Source of the DNA: Chloroflexota bacterium | Lineage (GTDB): Bacteria > Chloroflexota > Anaerolineae > 4572-78 > J111 | Direction: 5' to 3' | Length of the DNA stretch: 39,836 bases | NCBI GenBank assembly: GCA_024277275.1 | Contig: JAJRVO010000168.1 | Span: 1 to 39,836, forward strand | In this document: piece after piece, positions 29,495 to 38,417 of the stretch | How the letters are laid out: each line of letters begins with the position of its first letter | How positions within the stretch are numbered: position 1 is the stretch's first letter | The notes under the pieces: generated by a model | Seen by the model: the letters and a program-made list of their open reading frames with translations, nothing else | What the model was told of the DNA's origin: nothing | Database searches by the model: none | Translations under genes and position numbers: made by a program

Positions 29495-29754
29495 TTTGGA
29501 GAACCTTCACCGTTTGGTGACTCTTCTTCATAAAGATACCGATCAAGATTAAACGATAGGTCTGGTGGAGCATCAGAATCATACCCCTCCATCTGAAAAA
29601 CAGGGTCCTGGGTTACGTCAAAAGATTCCTCAATTTCTGGCAACTGGATAATCCACTCATAAATGAATGTCTGAATAGACTTACCGGATTGTTTTGCAGC
29701 TTTCTCTAAGCGTTGATAATCAATTTTTGGCAATTTAATAGTTATAGTAGTCAC
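29491..29754 (-). CDS. Putative antitoxin (ribbon-helix-helix-like)
   Basis: MTTITIKLPKIDYQRLEKAAKQSGKSIQTFIYEWI; ATGA overlap with PIN toxin. Confidence 0.75.
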   Translation of the reverse strand: MTTITIKLPKIDYQRLEKAAKQSGKSIQTFIYEWIIQLPEIEESFDVTQDPVFQMEGYDSDAPPDLSFNLDRYLYEEESPNGEGSPK

Positions 29755-29813
29755 ATCACACCCCTTTTACTAAGATTCTACTCCGACAACTACTTTCAAC
29801 AAATGCTACAAGA

Positions 29814-30737
29814 TTATCTCTTCTCCTTCACTACCTTAATCCGATCAAAATCTCTGGCCACAATGGTGTTTGGAAAAATAGCTCGCGCTTCATTGAGGAC
29901 ATCTTGTTCCCGGTAGCGGCGGGAGAGATGAGTCAGGTAAAGCCGGCTTACATTAGCCTCAATAGCCAATTTGGCGGCCTGCGTCGCCGTAATATGACCA
30001 AAATTATGGGCCATTTTAGCATCAACATCCAGATATGTAGCCTCAATGACCAGCGCATCAGCGTTTTGGGCAACATCAACCAGGTTGTCTGTACGGCCCG
30101 CATCGCAGATAAAAACCAGTTTGGCGCCGGGAATTTCCGGGCCAAGAACATCATCGGGCTGAATTACCCGGCCATCAGGCAAGGTGATGCTCTCACCGGC
30201 CACAATCCGGCGTCGCTCCGGGCCGATGGGAACGCCCAGAGCCTCAGCTTTGTCATTGAGGAAAGGGCGGCGCGATTTCTCTTGAAAGAGAAAACCAAAA
30301 CAATCCGCTCCCCGGTGCGATACCGGAAAGGCGCTCAGTTGAAAAGTTTTGTCCTCAAAAATTAAACCCGGCTTGAGCGTGATAAAATCCAGCTTTAGCG
30401 GTAATTTTTCAGCGCGCAGAACCACCTTAAGCAATAAATCTTTAACCCGTTCCAGCGTTCTTGGCCCGCCGTAGATTTCCATTTTGTCAATGGCTTCCCA
30501 GCGGCTAAAGGTTGACGCTAATCCCCCCAACCCCAGAATATGGTCTAAATGCCCGTGAGTAAGCAAAATTTTATTGAGACGCTTAAAACCCAGGCCGCTT
30601 TGCAATATTTGGCGCTGCGTGCCTTCGCCGCAGTCAATTAAAAAGCGATACTCTTTGTGCAAAATCACATTGGCCGATAACCCTCGATGCACAGAGGGCG
30701 CAGAGGCAGAGGTGCCCAGAAAGACGACTTCGAACAT
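29814..30737 (-). CDS. rnz: Ribonuclease Z / MBL-fold nuclease
   Basis: [78 protein letters not shown]. Confidence 0.92.
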   Translation of the reverse strand: MFEVVFLGTSASAPSVHRGLSANVILHKEYRFLIDCGEGTQRQILQSGLGFKRLNKILLTHGHLDHILGLGGLASTFSRWEAIDKMEIYGGPRTLERVKDLLLKVVLRAEKLPLKLDFITLKPGLIFEDKTFQLSAFPVSHRGADCFGFLFQEKSRRPFLNDKAEALGVPIGPERRRIVAGESITLPDGRVIQPDDVLGPEIPGAKLVFICDAGRTDNLVDVAQNADALVIEATYLDVDAKMAHNFGHITATQAAKLAIEANVSRLYLTHLSRRYREQDVLNEARAIFPNTIVARDFDRIKVVKEKR

Positions 30738-30751
30738 TGGTTGATTCCTTA

Positions 30752-31489
30752 TCAGGTTTTATGTGGAATATCGTTGCGAGTGAGCCACAAAATATCGGTT
30801 GATTTGAGCAGGATAACTTGATTGGTTAAAGGCTGCAAATCTTGAGGCGGCTGGTTGTGTTGGTCGGAGGCCGTGGGACGATGATAGATGTTTCGTAAAG
30901 CCAACTCAACCGTGTTTTCCTCATCTCCCACCAGGCGCATGCGGTACAGATCGCCTTCAAAATATTCGCCGTTGCGCATTTGGATTGCCAGGTGGGGCGG
31001 GGTCAAATTTAAATGCAATGGCTCAATTTGGAGTATGGTGTGCCATAACAGAAAGGGTTCCGGCGGGTCTTCTCCTAAAGCAACTTTCCACCACCGAGGC
31101 CGGTCTACCGCAATTTTGCGACCCAAAAAGGAGGCCATTCGGCGGGCCAATATCAGGCTCAAAGTCAAATAAATAATGCCGACAAATACAAAAAGCGAGA
31201 GTATTGGCAAAGCGTAGCTGGTAATAGGAGCAGTCAGGTCAAAAAAATTATTCAGGTAGAGCAAGCGCCCGGTTACGCCCGAATAAAGTAATACCCCCAA
31301 AGCAACAATAGTTAAGATAACGGCATGGATAATGGTACTGCCCACAATAGCCAACACAAATTGCTCAAAAGCCGTGGGGTCACGGTGATAGCGCGGGCGA
31401 TAGGCCGTGTAGGTCCGGGTAAAGAGAAAACCGGGCGCAATAAAAAAGAGAAGTAAGATGATGCTTTCAAGATTGAGATCTAAACTCAT
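30752..31489 (-). CDS. Membrane protein, possibly DUF6338-like
   Basis: [42 protein letters not shown] and TM helices. Confidence 0.6.
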   Translation of the reverse strand: MSLDLNLESIILLLFFIAPGFLFTRTYTAYRPRYHRDPTAFEQFVLAIVGSTIIHAVILTIVALGVLLYSGVTGRLLYLNNFFDLTAPITSYALPILSLFVFVGIIYLTLSLILARRMASFLGRKIAVDRPRWWKVALGEDPPEPFLLWHTILQIEPLHLNLTPPHLAIQMRNGEYFEGDLYRMRLVGDEENTVELALRNIYHRPTASDQHNQPPQDLQPLTNQVILLKSTDILWLTRNDIPHKT

Positions 31490-31984
31490 TTATTTTTTCC
31501 GAAATTTTCGCAGCGGCCAACTGGATAGTTCGTCTGTAAAAGAAACCACCCGCCCGGCGCTGGCTTCCCAAATAGATTGAGCTTTAGCTTTTTCCTTACT
31601 TTCTAATAGACTAAAAACTTCTCGTACCACATCGCGGATAATTCTAATATTGCCGGCGACGTCGCTTTTATCAATAAAATCAAAGGCTTTGTACTTTTCT
31701 TCGGCCTCTACCTGGCTTTTATGTTCTGGATAGCCGGTTAAAACAATAGCGTTAATCCGGTACTCGGCCAACTCCTTTAACAAGTCCATCCCCTGCCGGT
31801 TGTTCTCGTCGGTTAAACTAAGGCGCAGGTCGACAATGACCAACTCAGCCTCCCGGTTGCGAACTATAATCTGGGCTGCATCGTAGCTTTCCACCGTTTT
31901 TACTTCATACTCGCCTGTCAAAATTTCTCGCAACTGGTCACGCCAGTCCGGCACATCGTCAACTACTAAAATACGTTTGCGCAT
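31490..31984 (-). CDS. Stand-alone response regulator receiver protein
   Basis: RILVVDDVPDWRDQL, ELVIVDLRL, AIVLTGYPEH, FIDKSD. Confidence 0.88.
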   Translation of the reverse strand: MRKRILVVDDVPDWRDQLREILTGEYEVKTVESYDAAQIIVRNREAELVIVDLRLSLTDENNRQGMDLLKELAEYRINAIVLTGYPEHKSQVEAEEKYKAFDFIDKSDVAGNIRIIRDVVREVFSLLESKEKAKAQSIWEASAGRVVSFTDELSSWPLRKFRKK

Positions 31985-32091
31985 AACTTAGTATCCTCCA
32001 TCTTTAAGCTATCACAGCAGCCTTGCGCCATCATCTTACTTCATTTCTATAAAGATTGCAATGAAGGTAACTGCTCAATATTCCGGGGTAA

Positions 32092-32124
32092 AGACCGCAG
32101 AGGTTTTTAAAACCTCTGCGGTCT
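32092..32124. repeat. Palindromic repeat, perfect 16-bp arms, 1-nt centre
   Basis: agaccgcagaggtttt t aaaacctctgcggtct. Confidence 0.95.
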
Positions 32125-32142
32125 GCACAAAGTCACCCCAAG

Positions 32143-34326
32143 TTATTGAGAAGATTGCAATGAAGGTAGATTACGCGGCAGAGTGATGGTAAATGTTGTG
32201 TTTTCGTTGGGTTCACTCTCAACGGTAATCTCGCCGTGCTGCTGCTCTAAAAAGGTTTTTACCCACCATAGTCCAAACCCTAATCCTCTGGGGTTGGTGG
32301 TATAAAAAATATCAAATACCTGTTTGATATTCTCCTCGGCGATTCCCGCCCCGTTGTCGGTAATTTGGATTGACACTCGATCACTGCCGGCTTTAAAAGT
32401 TGCTATCCGCAGCAGCCCATCGCGTCCGGCCATCATTTGTACAGCATTGGTCATAAGTTCCACAAAGACCTCAACCAGCAAATCGCTGGTATCTACAGCG
32501 GGCAGAGCAGGGTCAAGATGACAAATCAGATTGATGGTTTTGGGGATTTCAATTAACCCTAATGCCTGTTCTACCAATTGGTTAATATCATGAGCCTCGG
32601 CAGGTTTTTTCTTAAAGCGACGTAACAGGACCACGGCCAGGTCAACCGTATAAAGCGAGTTCCGCTCAATCCGGCCCAAATTACCTTCAACTCTCTCCCG
32701 AAGTTCCGGCGGCATATCTACCTGTTCCAGCAACTCGCGTAAGTGCTGAGCCGCAACGGGAACCAGCGCCGTGGAGTTGTTAATTCTGTGGGCCAAGTTA
32801 CCGGCGGCTTTGCCCAGCACCGCCCATCGCTCGGCGGCAATACGCTGCTCTTGGGCCTCACGCAATGCGATATGGGCTTGCTTAAGCGCCATGTATTGAC
32901 GCGCATTCCTGATAGCGCTGGCCGTAGCCGAAGCCACCAATGAGAGAAGTTGCATATCGTCCTGGGTAAAATCGCCCGTTTTTTTGTTGAGTAACTCTAT
33001 CACGCCCAAAATTTCGCCTTCGGCCATAAGCGGCACGGCAATGAGCTTTTTGGTGATAAAGCCGGTTATTTGATCAGGCAGGGCCGACCAGTTTGGGTGA
33101 TTTTGAGCGTCATTGGCTATAATCGACTGGCCGGTTTGAGCCACTTCTCCCATAATGCCGCTGCCAAGTGGCATCAAAAAACCTTTTAGTCCTTTTACCT
33201 CATTACCCTCATTGTCATAGGCCAGTTGAAAAACTACGCCCCCTTGCTCTTGCTCTATCAAGGCCAGCGAACCGCACTCTGCGCCTATAATTTTTGCGGT
33301 TTGTTGCACCAGCAAATGTGGAATTTGGTCTACATCAAGTGTGCTGGAAACCAACCGGCTAATTTCATTGACCAATTCCAAATTACGGCTAAATTGCCAG
33401 GTATCGGCATAAAGTTTGGCGTTTTGAATGGAAATAGCCGCCCAATCGGCCAGCGCGGAGAGCAGCTTTTTATCATTTTGGGTGAAAGACCGTTTTTGGC
33501 GGCGATTGTTAGCCCCCAACACACCAATTACATTTTGGCCTAAATTGACCGGCACGTTGACCAACGAGTAAACTGAGATGCCTGTTTTTACCTTTAAACT
33601 TCCGCTTTCTTTAGATATGGTAATGGGTTGACCCGTTTGCACCACCTGCCCGGCAATGGAATCTTTAACCTTAATCCTGAACTTTTTGGTTTCCTCGGCG
33701 CTCAAGTTGTTTTGAGCGCGGAGATACAAATCGCCGCTGGCATCATCAACCAAAAGCAGATAACTCTCATCGGCTCCGGTCAGGTTGACGGCGGCTTCTA
33801 CCACCAGGCGCAACACGCTCTCCAGGTCAAGCTGAGAGGTTACAGATTTGCCGATTTCAAACAGAGTTTGCAGCTCTTGCACTCGATGCGCTAAACGCCG
33901 GTTGGCGTCGACCAGTTCGGCTCGTTTGGCCAACACCAGTTCGCCGGCGGGCAGGGGGTGTTCCAGGGCGGTCTGGATGAGTAGAGCCAGCTCTGAGGCG
34001 GTAAAGGGTTGGTTAATCCAGCCAATAATGTGGGGATAATTAATGTCGGTTGATGCGGTGTCGCCATTAGCATCAACCAGAACCACCGGCGGAGTTATGT
34101 TTTGAGCCATCAACGCCGAAAGCAATCTGTCGGCAGGTGGGTTTGTTAAGTTGGCATTCAGCACAATCAAATCCGGCCTGATATTCTGCACGGTTTCCAG
34201 CGCCGTTTGCCCTTGCGTCAAATGTTCAACTCCTAAACCAAATTGCTGCTGCAAATTGGCGCGCAAAGCAGCGCTATCGTTTGGGTCAATGATTAAGATG
34301 TTGGGGGATTTTTTTGTAGAAGCCAT
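32143..34326 (-). CDS. GAF-domain sensor histidine kinase with N-terminal receiver-like domain
   Basis: NILIIDPNDSAALRANL receiver-like; two GAF-type regions; AAGNLAHRINNSTALVP (H-box-like); ELMTNAVQMM, ITDNGAGIAEENI, GLGFGLWWVKTFLEQQHG. Confidence 0.88.
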   Translation of the reverse strand: MASTKKSPNILIIDPNDSAALRANLQQQFGLGVEHLTQGQTALETVQNIRPDLIVLNANLTNPPADRLLSALMAQNITPPVVLVDANGDTASTDINYPHIIGWINQPFTASELALLIQTALEHPLPAGELVLAKRAELVDANRRLAHRVQELQTLFEIGKSVTSQLDLESVLRLVVEAAVNLTGADESYLLLVDDASGDLYLRAQNNLSAEETKKFRIKVKDSIAGQVVQTGQPITISKESGSLKVKTGISVYSLVNVPVNLGQNVIGVLGANNRRQKRSFTQNDKKLLSALADWAAISIQNAKLYADTWQFSRNLELVNEISRLVSSTLDVDQIPHLLVQQTAKIIGAECGSLALIEQEQGGVVFQLAYDNEGNEVKGLKGFLMPLGSGIMGEVAQTGQSIIANDAQNHPNWSALPDQITGFITKKLIAVPLMAEGEILGVIELLNKKTGDFTQDDMQLLSLVASATASAIRNARQYMALKQAHIALREAQEQRIAAERWAVLGKAAGNLAHRINNSTALVPVAAQHLRELLEQVDMPPELRERVEGNLGRIERNSLYTVDLAVVLLRRFKKKPAEAHDINQLVEQALGLIEIPKTINLICHLDPALPAVDTSDLLVEVFVELMTNAVQMMAGRDGLLRIATFKAGSDRVSIQITDNGAGIAEENIKQVFDIFYTTNPRGLGFGLWWVKTFLEQQHGEITVESEPNENTTFTITLPRNLPSLQSSQ

Positions 34327-34336
34327 ACCCGCTAAC

Positions 34337-35401
34337 TCACTGTTGTGATTGAAATTGAATGGTGTTGTTTTTTCTATTAACTTTTGCCACCGAGCCTAAA
34401 AACTGCTCGACTACCCGGATATTGGTCAAGGTGTGTTTAGATATTCGCTCGGCTGAAAAAACGCCGGAGTAACCGGATAAAGCCATCGGCAAAATAAGCT
34501 GGTCGGTGAGATGCTCATCAAAAATGGCGGCGCTTCGGTGAAACGCCAGCGCCGCTTTAACCGCTTCCTCGGCGACTCGTTCGGCAGGTTTCCCTTTTTT
34601 ACCAAGCGCCCCAAAACCGGCCCGGCTCGACTCGTATTCAGCCATCAAAAATATGCCGGCCCCCGGCGAGGTAGAACGAACTCGTTGCGGTTCAATTGAA
34701 ACTGGTAATCCCGCTTTTTCAAGGCGTCTGGCAGCGTAGTCGCTCATGCGCTGGGCAATGTGAGCCGGCAGGCTTGAGGCTACAGCAACACCCTTGATCT
34801 GTTTCAATTCGCCCCGGTCCAGCCAATTTTGGTTGGGTTTGCGACTCGCGTTGTGGTCAGTAAAAGCCTGACCGGGAATCTCCACAGCTATTTCGCCTTC
34901 GCCCGCCGGGTACCAACCCCAGGCTAACAGTTCGGCGTTTGCGTCCACGCCCAGGCCGGCAACCATTGGCAAATAAACGTTGCGTAGATAGTGAAATGAA
35001 GGACTCCAGGCTACGTGGGTTCCCCCTTTTACCGTGACCGTGCTGGAATTGTGGGCCATTGCCAAAGGCAGCAACACGGTTTGCAAAACCAAAGTGGCCG
35101 CTCCGGCGCTGCCACCCTCGCGGGCTTCGGCTACATCCAATTCATACAGACCCGGAATCGGCGGTTGCCGGGGTTCAAATGTAAGTTGTGTCGATCCCAA
35201 TGTGTCGCCGGAAAGGGCGGCATCGCAAATCATAGCGGCGGCCCGCACAGAGGTTAGGTGTTGGGCGGTCAGGCCGGGATTTTTACGTCCGGCCCGGATA
35301 TTTTCAATGCAAACGGGTCGATTTAGAATTATTGCCAAAACCAGGGCCGTGCGAAGAATTTGTCCTCCACCTTCTCCATAAGCCCCGTTAATGATTACCA
35401 T
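34337..35401 (-). CDS. rtcA: RNA 3'-terminal phosphate cyclase
   Basis: MVIINGAYGEGGGQILRTALVLAIILNRPVCIENIRAGRKNPGLTAQHLTSV; ATG at 35401. The track's longer ORF (to 35551) reads through a repeat. Confidence 0.93.
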   Translation of the reverse strand: MVIINGAYGEGGGQILRTALVLAIILNRPVCIENIRAGRKNPGLTAQHLTSVRAAAMICDAALSGDTLGSTQLTFEPRQPPIPGLYELDVAEAREGGSAGAATLVLQTVLLPLAMAHNSSTVTVKGGTHVAWSPSFHYLRNVYLPMVAGLGVDANAELLAWGWYPAGEGEIAVEIPGQAFTDHNASRKPNQNWLDRGELKQIKGVAVASSLPAHIAQRMSDYAARRLEKAGLPVSIEPQRVRSTSPGAGIFLMAEYESSRAGFGALGKKGKPAERVAEEAVKAALAFHRSAAIFDEHLTDQLILPMALSGYSGVFSAERISKHTLTNIRVVEQFLGSVAKVNRKNNTIQFQSQQ

Positions 35402-35418
35402 ATGTTTTCCTTTATCGA

Positions 35419-35556
35419 GGGGATTTGGTAATTCAATGTAGCCGTAAAAAAGGACGAATGACGAACGACGGCGGACGAATGAAACGATACAACAGGGGTT
35501 TTGTCGTTCGTCCATCGTCTTTCGTCTGATTGAACAAAACGTTCCAAACAATTATC
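35419..35556. repeat. 138-bp MITE-like repeat, copy B
   Basis: Same length and near-identical sequence as 9858-9995. Confidence 0.9.
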
Positions 35557-35814
35557 AAAATAGCTCTTATCTAATTATACCACAATTAGTAATAGGCGCG
35601 CTGAATTTATGTCAGCAAAATCCACTATTGAAGGATTTGCAAAATCTTGACGTTTGGGTAACATAATCCAGTCTTTATTAATACGCTAGAGAAGATGTTT
35701 GCCACTACAGCGATATTGGGACAATCGTTATAGCGGCGACTAAAGATCATCCTTAACCATAATCTCTAAAAGCGCATAATAAAGTCTGTAGAAATATTTA
35801 TTCTTTAACAACCG

Positions 35815-36078
35815 ATGGAAGGAGTAATGTTGTTTATGGATGTGATGTTACCAGGACGTGTTCTTTCTGATAAGTTAATCAGCTTTATTGGTTGGCTTAG
35901 ACAAGAGCGCGGGCAGGATGTTAGCCCCTACTCAGGGGATGCCTTTGACCAGGAACTTCATCAACTAGAACAAACATTGAACGATGTGTCAACTCGGCCC
36001 AGCAGTATCGTCCGCAGGCTTAACAATTCGTTAGAGCCAATAACGGAGCAGCAAAGAATTATAGATTTGGCCGGCTAA
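35815..36078 (+). CDS. Small hypothetical protein
   Basis: 87-codon ORF, followed by a strong terminator. Confidence 0.5.
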   Translation: MEGVMLFMDVMLPGRVLSDKLISFIGWLRQERGQDVSPYSGDAFDQELHQLEQTLNDVSTRPSSIVRRLNNSLEPITEQQRIIDLAG

Positions 36079-36127
36079 AAAAGGAATTAGTTAAAACAGA
36101 AACAGTGTTGTTTCAATGTAGTTCAAC

Positions 36128-36164
36128 AAAAAAAGCCCACCTGATCAGGTGGGCTTTTTTATTA
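36128..36164. terminator. Bidirectional rho-independent terminator
   Basis: aaaaaagcccacctgatcaggtgggctttttt, perfect palindrome between convergent genes. Confidence 0.92.
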
Positions 36165-36177
36165 TTTAGGATGCGGT

Positions 36178-36906
36178 TTATTCTGAGGCAATTGTATAGC
36201 CTCGACGGGGAATGGTTAAAATGAATTCGGGATTGCTGGGGTCTTCTTCAATTTTTGATCGCAGGTTTTTAATATGCATTCTTACTAAATCGGGGCTGCC
36301 GCTCTCCGAAGGGTAATCCCAAACTTCCTGAAGTAGTCTATCGCTGGTAAAAACCTCATTGGGATGCGTCATCAGGTGATAAAGCAAATCAAATTCAACG
36401 GGCGTAAGGGTGGCTTGATTTTTGTCAGTAGTAATACGATAGCTAAGTCTATCTAAAACTGCGCCATTAACCGTAATTTGAGAATTTGGCGGATTGGCGG
36501 CAGTTGCAGGCGAGATGCGCCGTAAGATAGCTTTAATTCTAAGTTGCAACTCTTCTAAATTAAAGGGTTTGGTTAAGTAGTCGTCGGCGCCGGCACGTAA
36601 ACCGGCCACTCTGTCTTCAGGCCGCCCCAGGGCAGTGAGAAACAAAATAGGGATATCGGTTAAAGCAGGGTCAACTCTAAATTGACGGCATGTTTCAAAA
36701 CCGTCCATTCCCGGCATAACCACATCTAATACAATGATATCGGGGGAGTGACGTCGAGCTTCTTTTATTGCCCCTACACCGCTATGAACCACAAAGACTT
36801 GATAATTCCGTCGTAAGGTTGCTTCAATGGATTTGGCAACCTCCTGGTCATCGTCAACCACAATAACACGCGGAGGGTTTGCCTCTGCTTGCAAGGATAC
36901 CGCCAT
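36178..36906 (-). CDS. OmpR/PhoB-family response regulator
   Basis: RVIVVDDDQEVAKSIEATL, DIIVLDVVMPGMDGFE, PILFLTALG, YLTKPFNLEEL; C-terminal wHTH LTPVEFDLLYHLMTHPNEVFTSDRLL...RRGYTIA. Confidence 0.94.
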   Translation of the reverse strand: MAVSLQAEANPPRVIVVDDDQEVAKSIEATLRRNYQVFVVHSGVGAIKEARRHSPDIIVLDVVMPGMDGFETCRQFRVDPALTDIPILFLTALGRPEDRVAGLRAGADDYLTKPFNLEELQLRIKAILRRISPATAANPPNSQITVNGAVLDRLSYRITTDKNQATLTPVEFDLLYHLMTHPNEVFTSDRLLQEVWDYPSESGSPDLVRMHIKNLRSKIEEDPSNPEFILTIPRRGYTIASE

Positions 36907-36952
36907 AGTAATAAATACTTCCCCCTAAATAACCTGCTTTAACGCTAGCCTA

Positions 36953-36981
36953 ATTATAGCATAAGGTTGGCGCTGAGCCAA
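36953..36981 (-). promoter_or_regulatory. Putative sigma70-type promoter of the response regulator
   Basis: On the minus strand: TTGGCT - 17 nt - TATAAT. Confidence 0.4.
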
Positions 36982-37097
36982 TCACCCAAATGTATGGGGA
37001 AAGCAGATAAATTTTAACTTTCTGAGGCGTTGAAACCTACTTGAATTTAACTTCTCTTTAATTTATGAGTGCTACTATTTGCGTATGAGAAATTATT

Positions 37098-37221
37098 ACT
37101 AGTACAGCTTGGCGGAAGTCTTTCGGTAGTTACAAGCAGCGCGTTGCTTAGTTTATGGAGTGAAAAAGTGCACTTTTTCACTCCATAAACTACCGAAGGA
37201 TTTACGCCGCCGTGTACTAGT
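37098..37221. repeat. 124-bp MITE-like element with ACTAGTAC / GTACTAGT termini
   Basis: Termini actagtaca/tgtactagt, sub-terminal ttcggtagtt / aactaccgaa, and central 40-bp perfect palindrome. Confidence 0.85.
37151..37190. repeat. Perfect 40-bp palindrome, no spacer
   Basis: gtttatggagtgaaaaagtg|cactttttcactccataaac. Confidence 0.97.
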
Positions 37222-37257
37222 GGCCTTAAATTCTTGCATTTTGCTCTACAAAAACCA

Positions 37258-37286
37258 TTGACACGTAACAAAAAGTACGTTACAAT
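37258..37286 (+). promoter_or_regulatory. Strong sigma70-type promoter of the GntR/B12-domain gene
   Basis: TTGACA - 17 nt - TACAAT; GTAAC...GTTAC inverted repeat in the spacer/-10 region. Confidence 0.7.
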
Positions 37287-37293
37287 AAGGTGA

Positions 37294-37313
37294 ACTGGTA
37301 TATACTGGTATAC
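37294..37313 (+). promoter_or_regulatory. Candidate GntR-type operator
   Basis: Two tandem 10-mers ACTGGTATAT ACTGGTATAC containing palindromic GTATATAC, just downstream of the -10 box. Confidence 0.5.
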
Positions 37314-37335
37314 ATTGCGTTGGTAGAGGAAGTTT

Positions 37336-38307
37336 ATGCATTTGGATAAACAACATCCCAGACCTGTTTACCTTCAGCTAAAAGAGTTGTTGCAGAATCA
37401 AATTGAACAAGGCGTTTACCTTTCGCACCAGCAATTACCATCTGAGCGCGACCTTTGCCAACATCATAACTTAAGCCGAATGACGGCGCGTCGTGCCTTA
37501 CAAGAACTTATTGCCGAGGGATTTGCTTATACTAGAGCCGGAAAAGGAACCTTTGTTAGCCAAAATCCAAATCTTTGCCGCAAAATATTTACGGATAAAC
37601 CAGATCAAATAGCGGCTTCTGATTTAGATAGCGCTATGCTCAATACTCACTATCAACAAAAACTGATGACTCCGTTACTATCTTTTGACTGTGTTGGGGT
37701 AGAGCGGGCCATTGGCGAAGCGTTGGCTGTATACTCACTTGAAACTGTAGCCGGAAGATTATTTTCGGAAACTATTAAAAATCTTGAACAAAAATGGCAT
37801 AAGGGAGAAATTAGTCTTTTAGTTTATAACTACGCAATTACTACCTTATGGTCGCAGTTAATTGCTATGGTAAATGCTGCCACAATGCCAGAAACCGGCC
37901 CAAGAGTATTATTAGCTTGCGCGCCGGGAGATCAACATGAAATAGGGCTGCTTTTGTTAGCCCTAAACTTACGACGACGAGGTTTTTTGGTTATCTATTT
38001 AGGGCCTAATCTTGGCGCGGATGAGTTTTACCAGGCTATAGAGACGGCGCAACCTAAACTTATATGCCTCTCTGCGGCTACCGAACAATCTGCAAAAAAT
38101 TTAATTGGACTAGAGCGGCAATATCAGGAACAGTGGATTTCAGATACAACCTATAAAAGGACTCACCTTTGGCAAAAACCGCTGTTTACCTTTGGCGGCG
38201 TAGTATTTAACCAAAACCCGGCGCTTGTATCAAATATATCCGGGGTTTATCTGGGTAACACAATTAAAGATGCCGTTACAAAAATACAAGAGCTATTTAT
38301 TGTGTAA
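37336..38307 (+). CDS. GntR-type winged-helix regulator fused to a CarH-like cobalamin-binding domain
   Basis: PVYLQLKELLQNQIEQGVYLSHQQLPSERDLCQHHNLSRMTARRALQELIAEGFAYTRAGKGTFV (GntR wHTH); LEQKWHKGEIS and ACAPGDQHEIGLLLLALNLRRRGFLVIYLGPNL (B12-binding DxHxxG). Confidence 0.85.
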   Translation: MHLDKQHPRPVYLQLKELLQNQIEQGVYLSHQQLPSERDLCQHHNLSRMTARRALQELIAEGFAYTRAGKGTFVSQNPNLCRKIFTDKPDQIAASDLDSAMLNTHYQQKLMTPLLSFDCVGVERAIGEALAVYSLETVAGRLFSETIKNLEQKWHKGEISLLVYNYAITTLWSQLIAMVNAATMPETGPRVLLACAPGDQHEIGLLLLALNLRRRGFLVIYLGPNLGADEFYQAIETAQPKLICLSAATEQSAKNLIGLERQYQEQWISDTTYKRTHLWQKPLFTFGGVVFNQNPALVSNISGVYLGNTIKDAVTKIQELFIV

Positions 38308-38417
38308 AGATTTGCAAGGCGGATAACCCCCAACTAATAATGAAGATTAAATTTACCAGACACGTATAAGTATAGAGCAAACCTGATGGTACTGGCACAG
38401 GTTAAGGAAAATTATTA

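Noticed and set aside
35560-35814. Intergenic stretch checked for ncRNA/riboswitch
   Set aside because: No convincing conserved structure recognised by eye; would need Infernal/Rfam.
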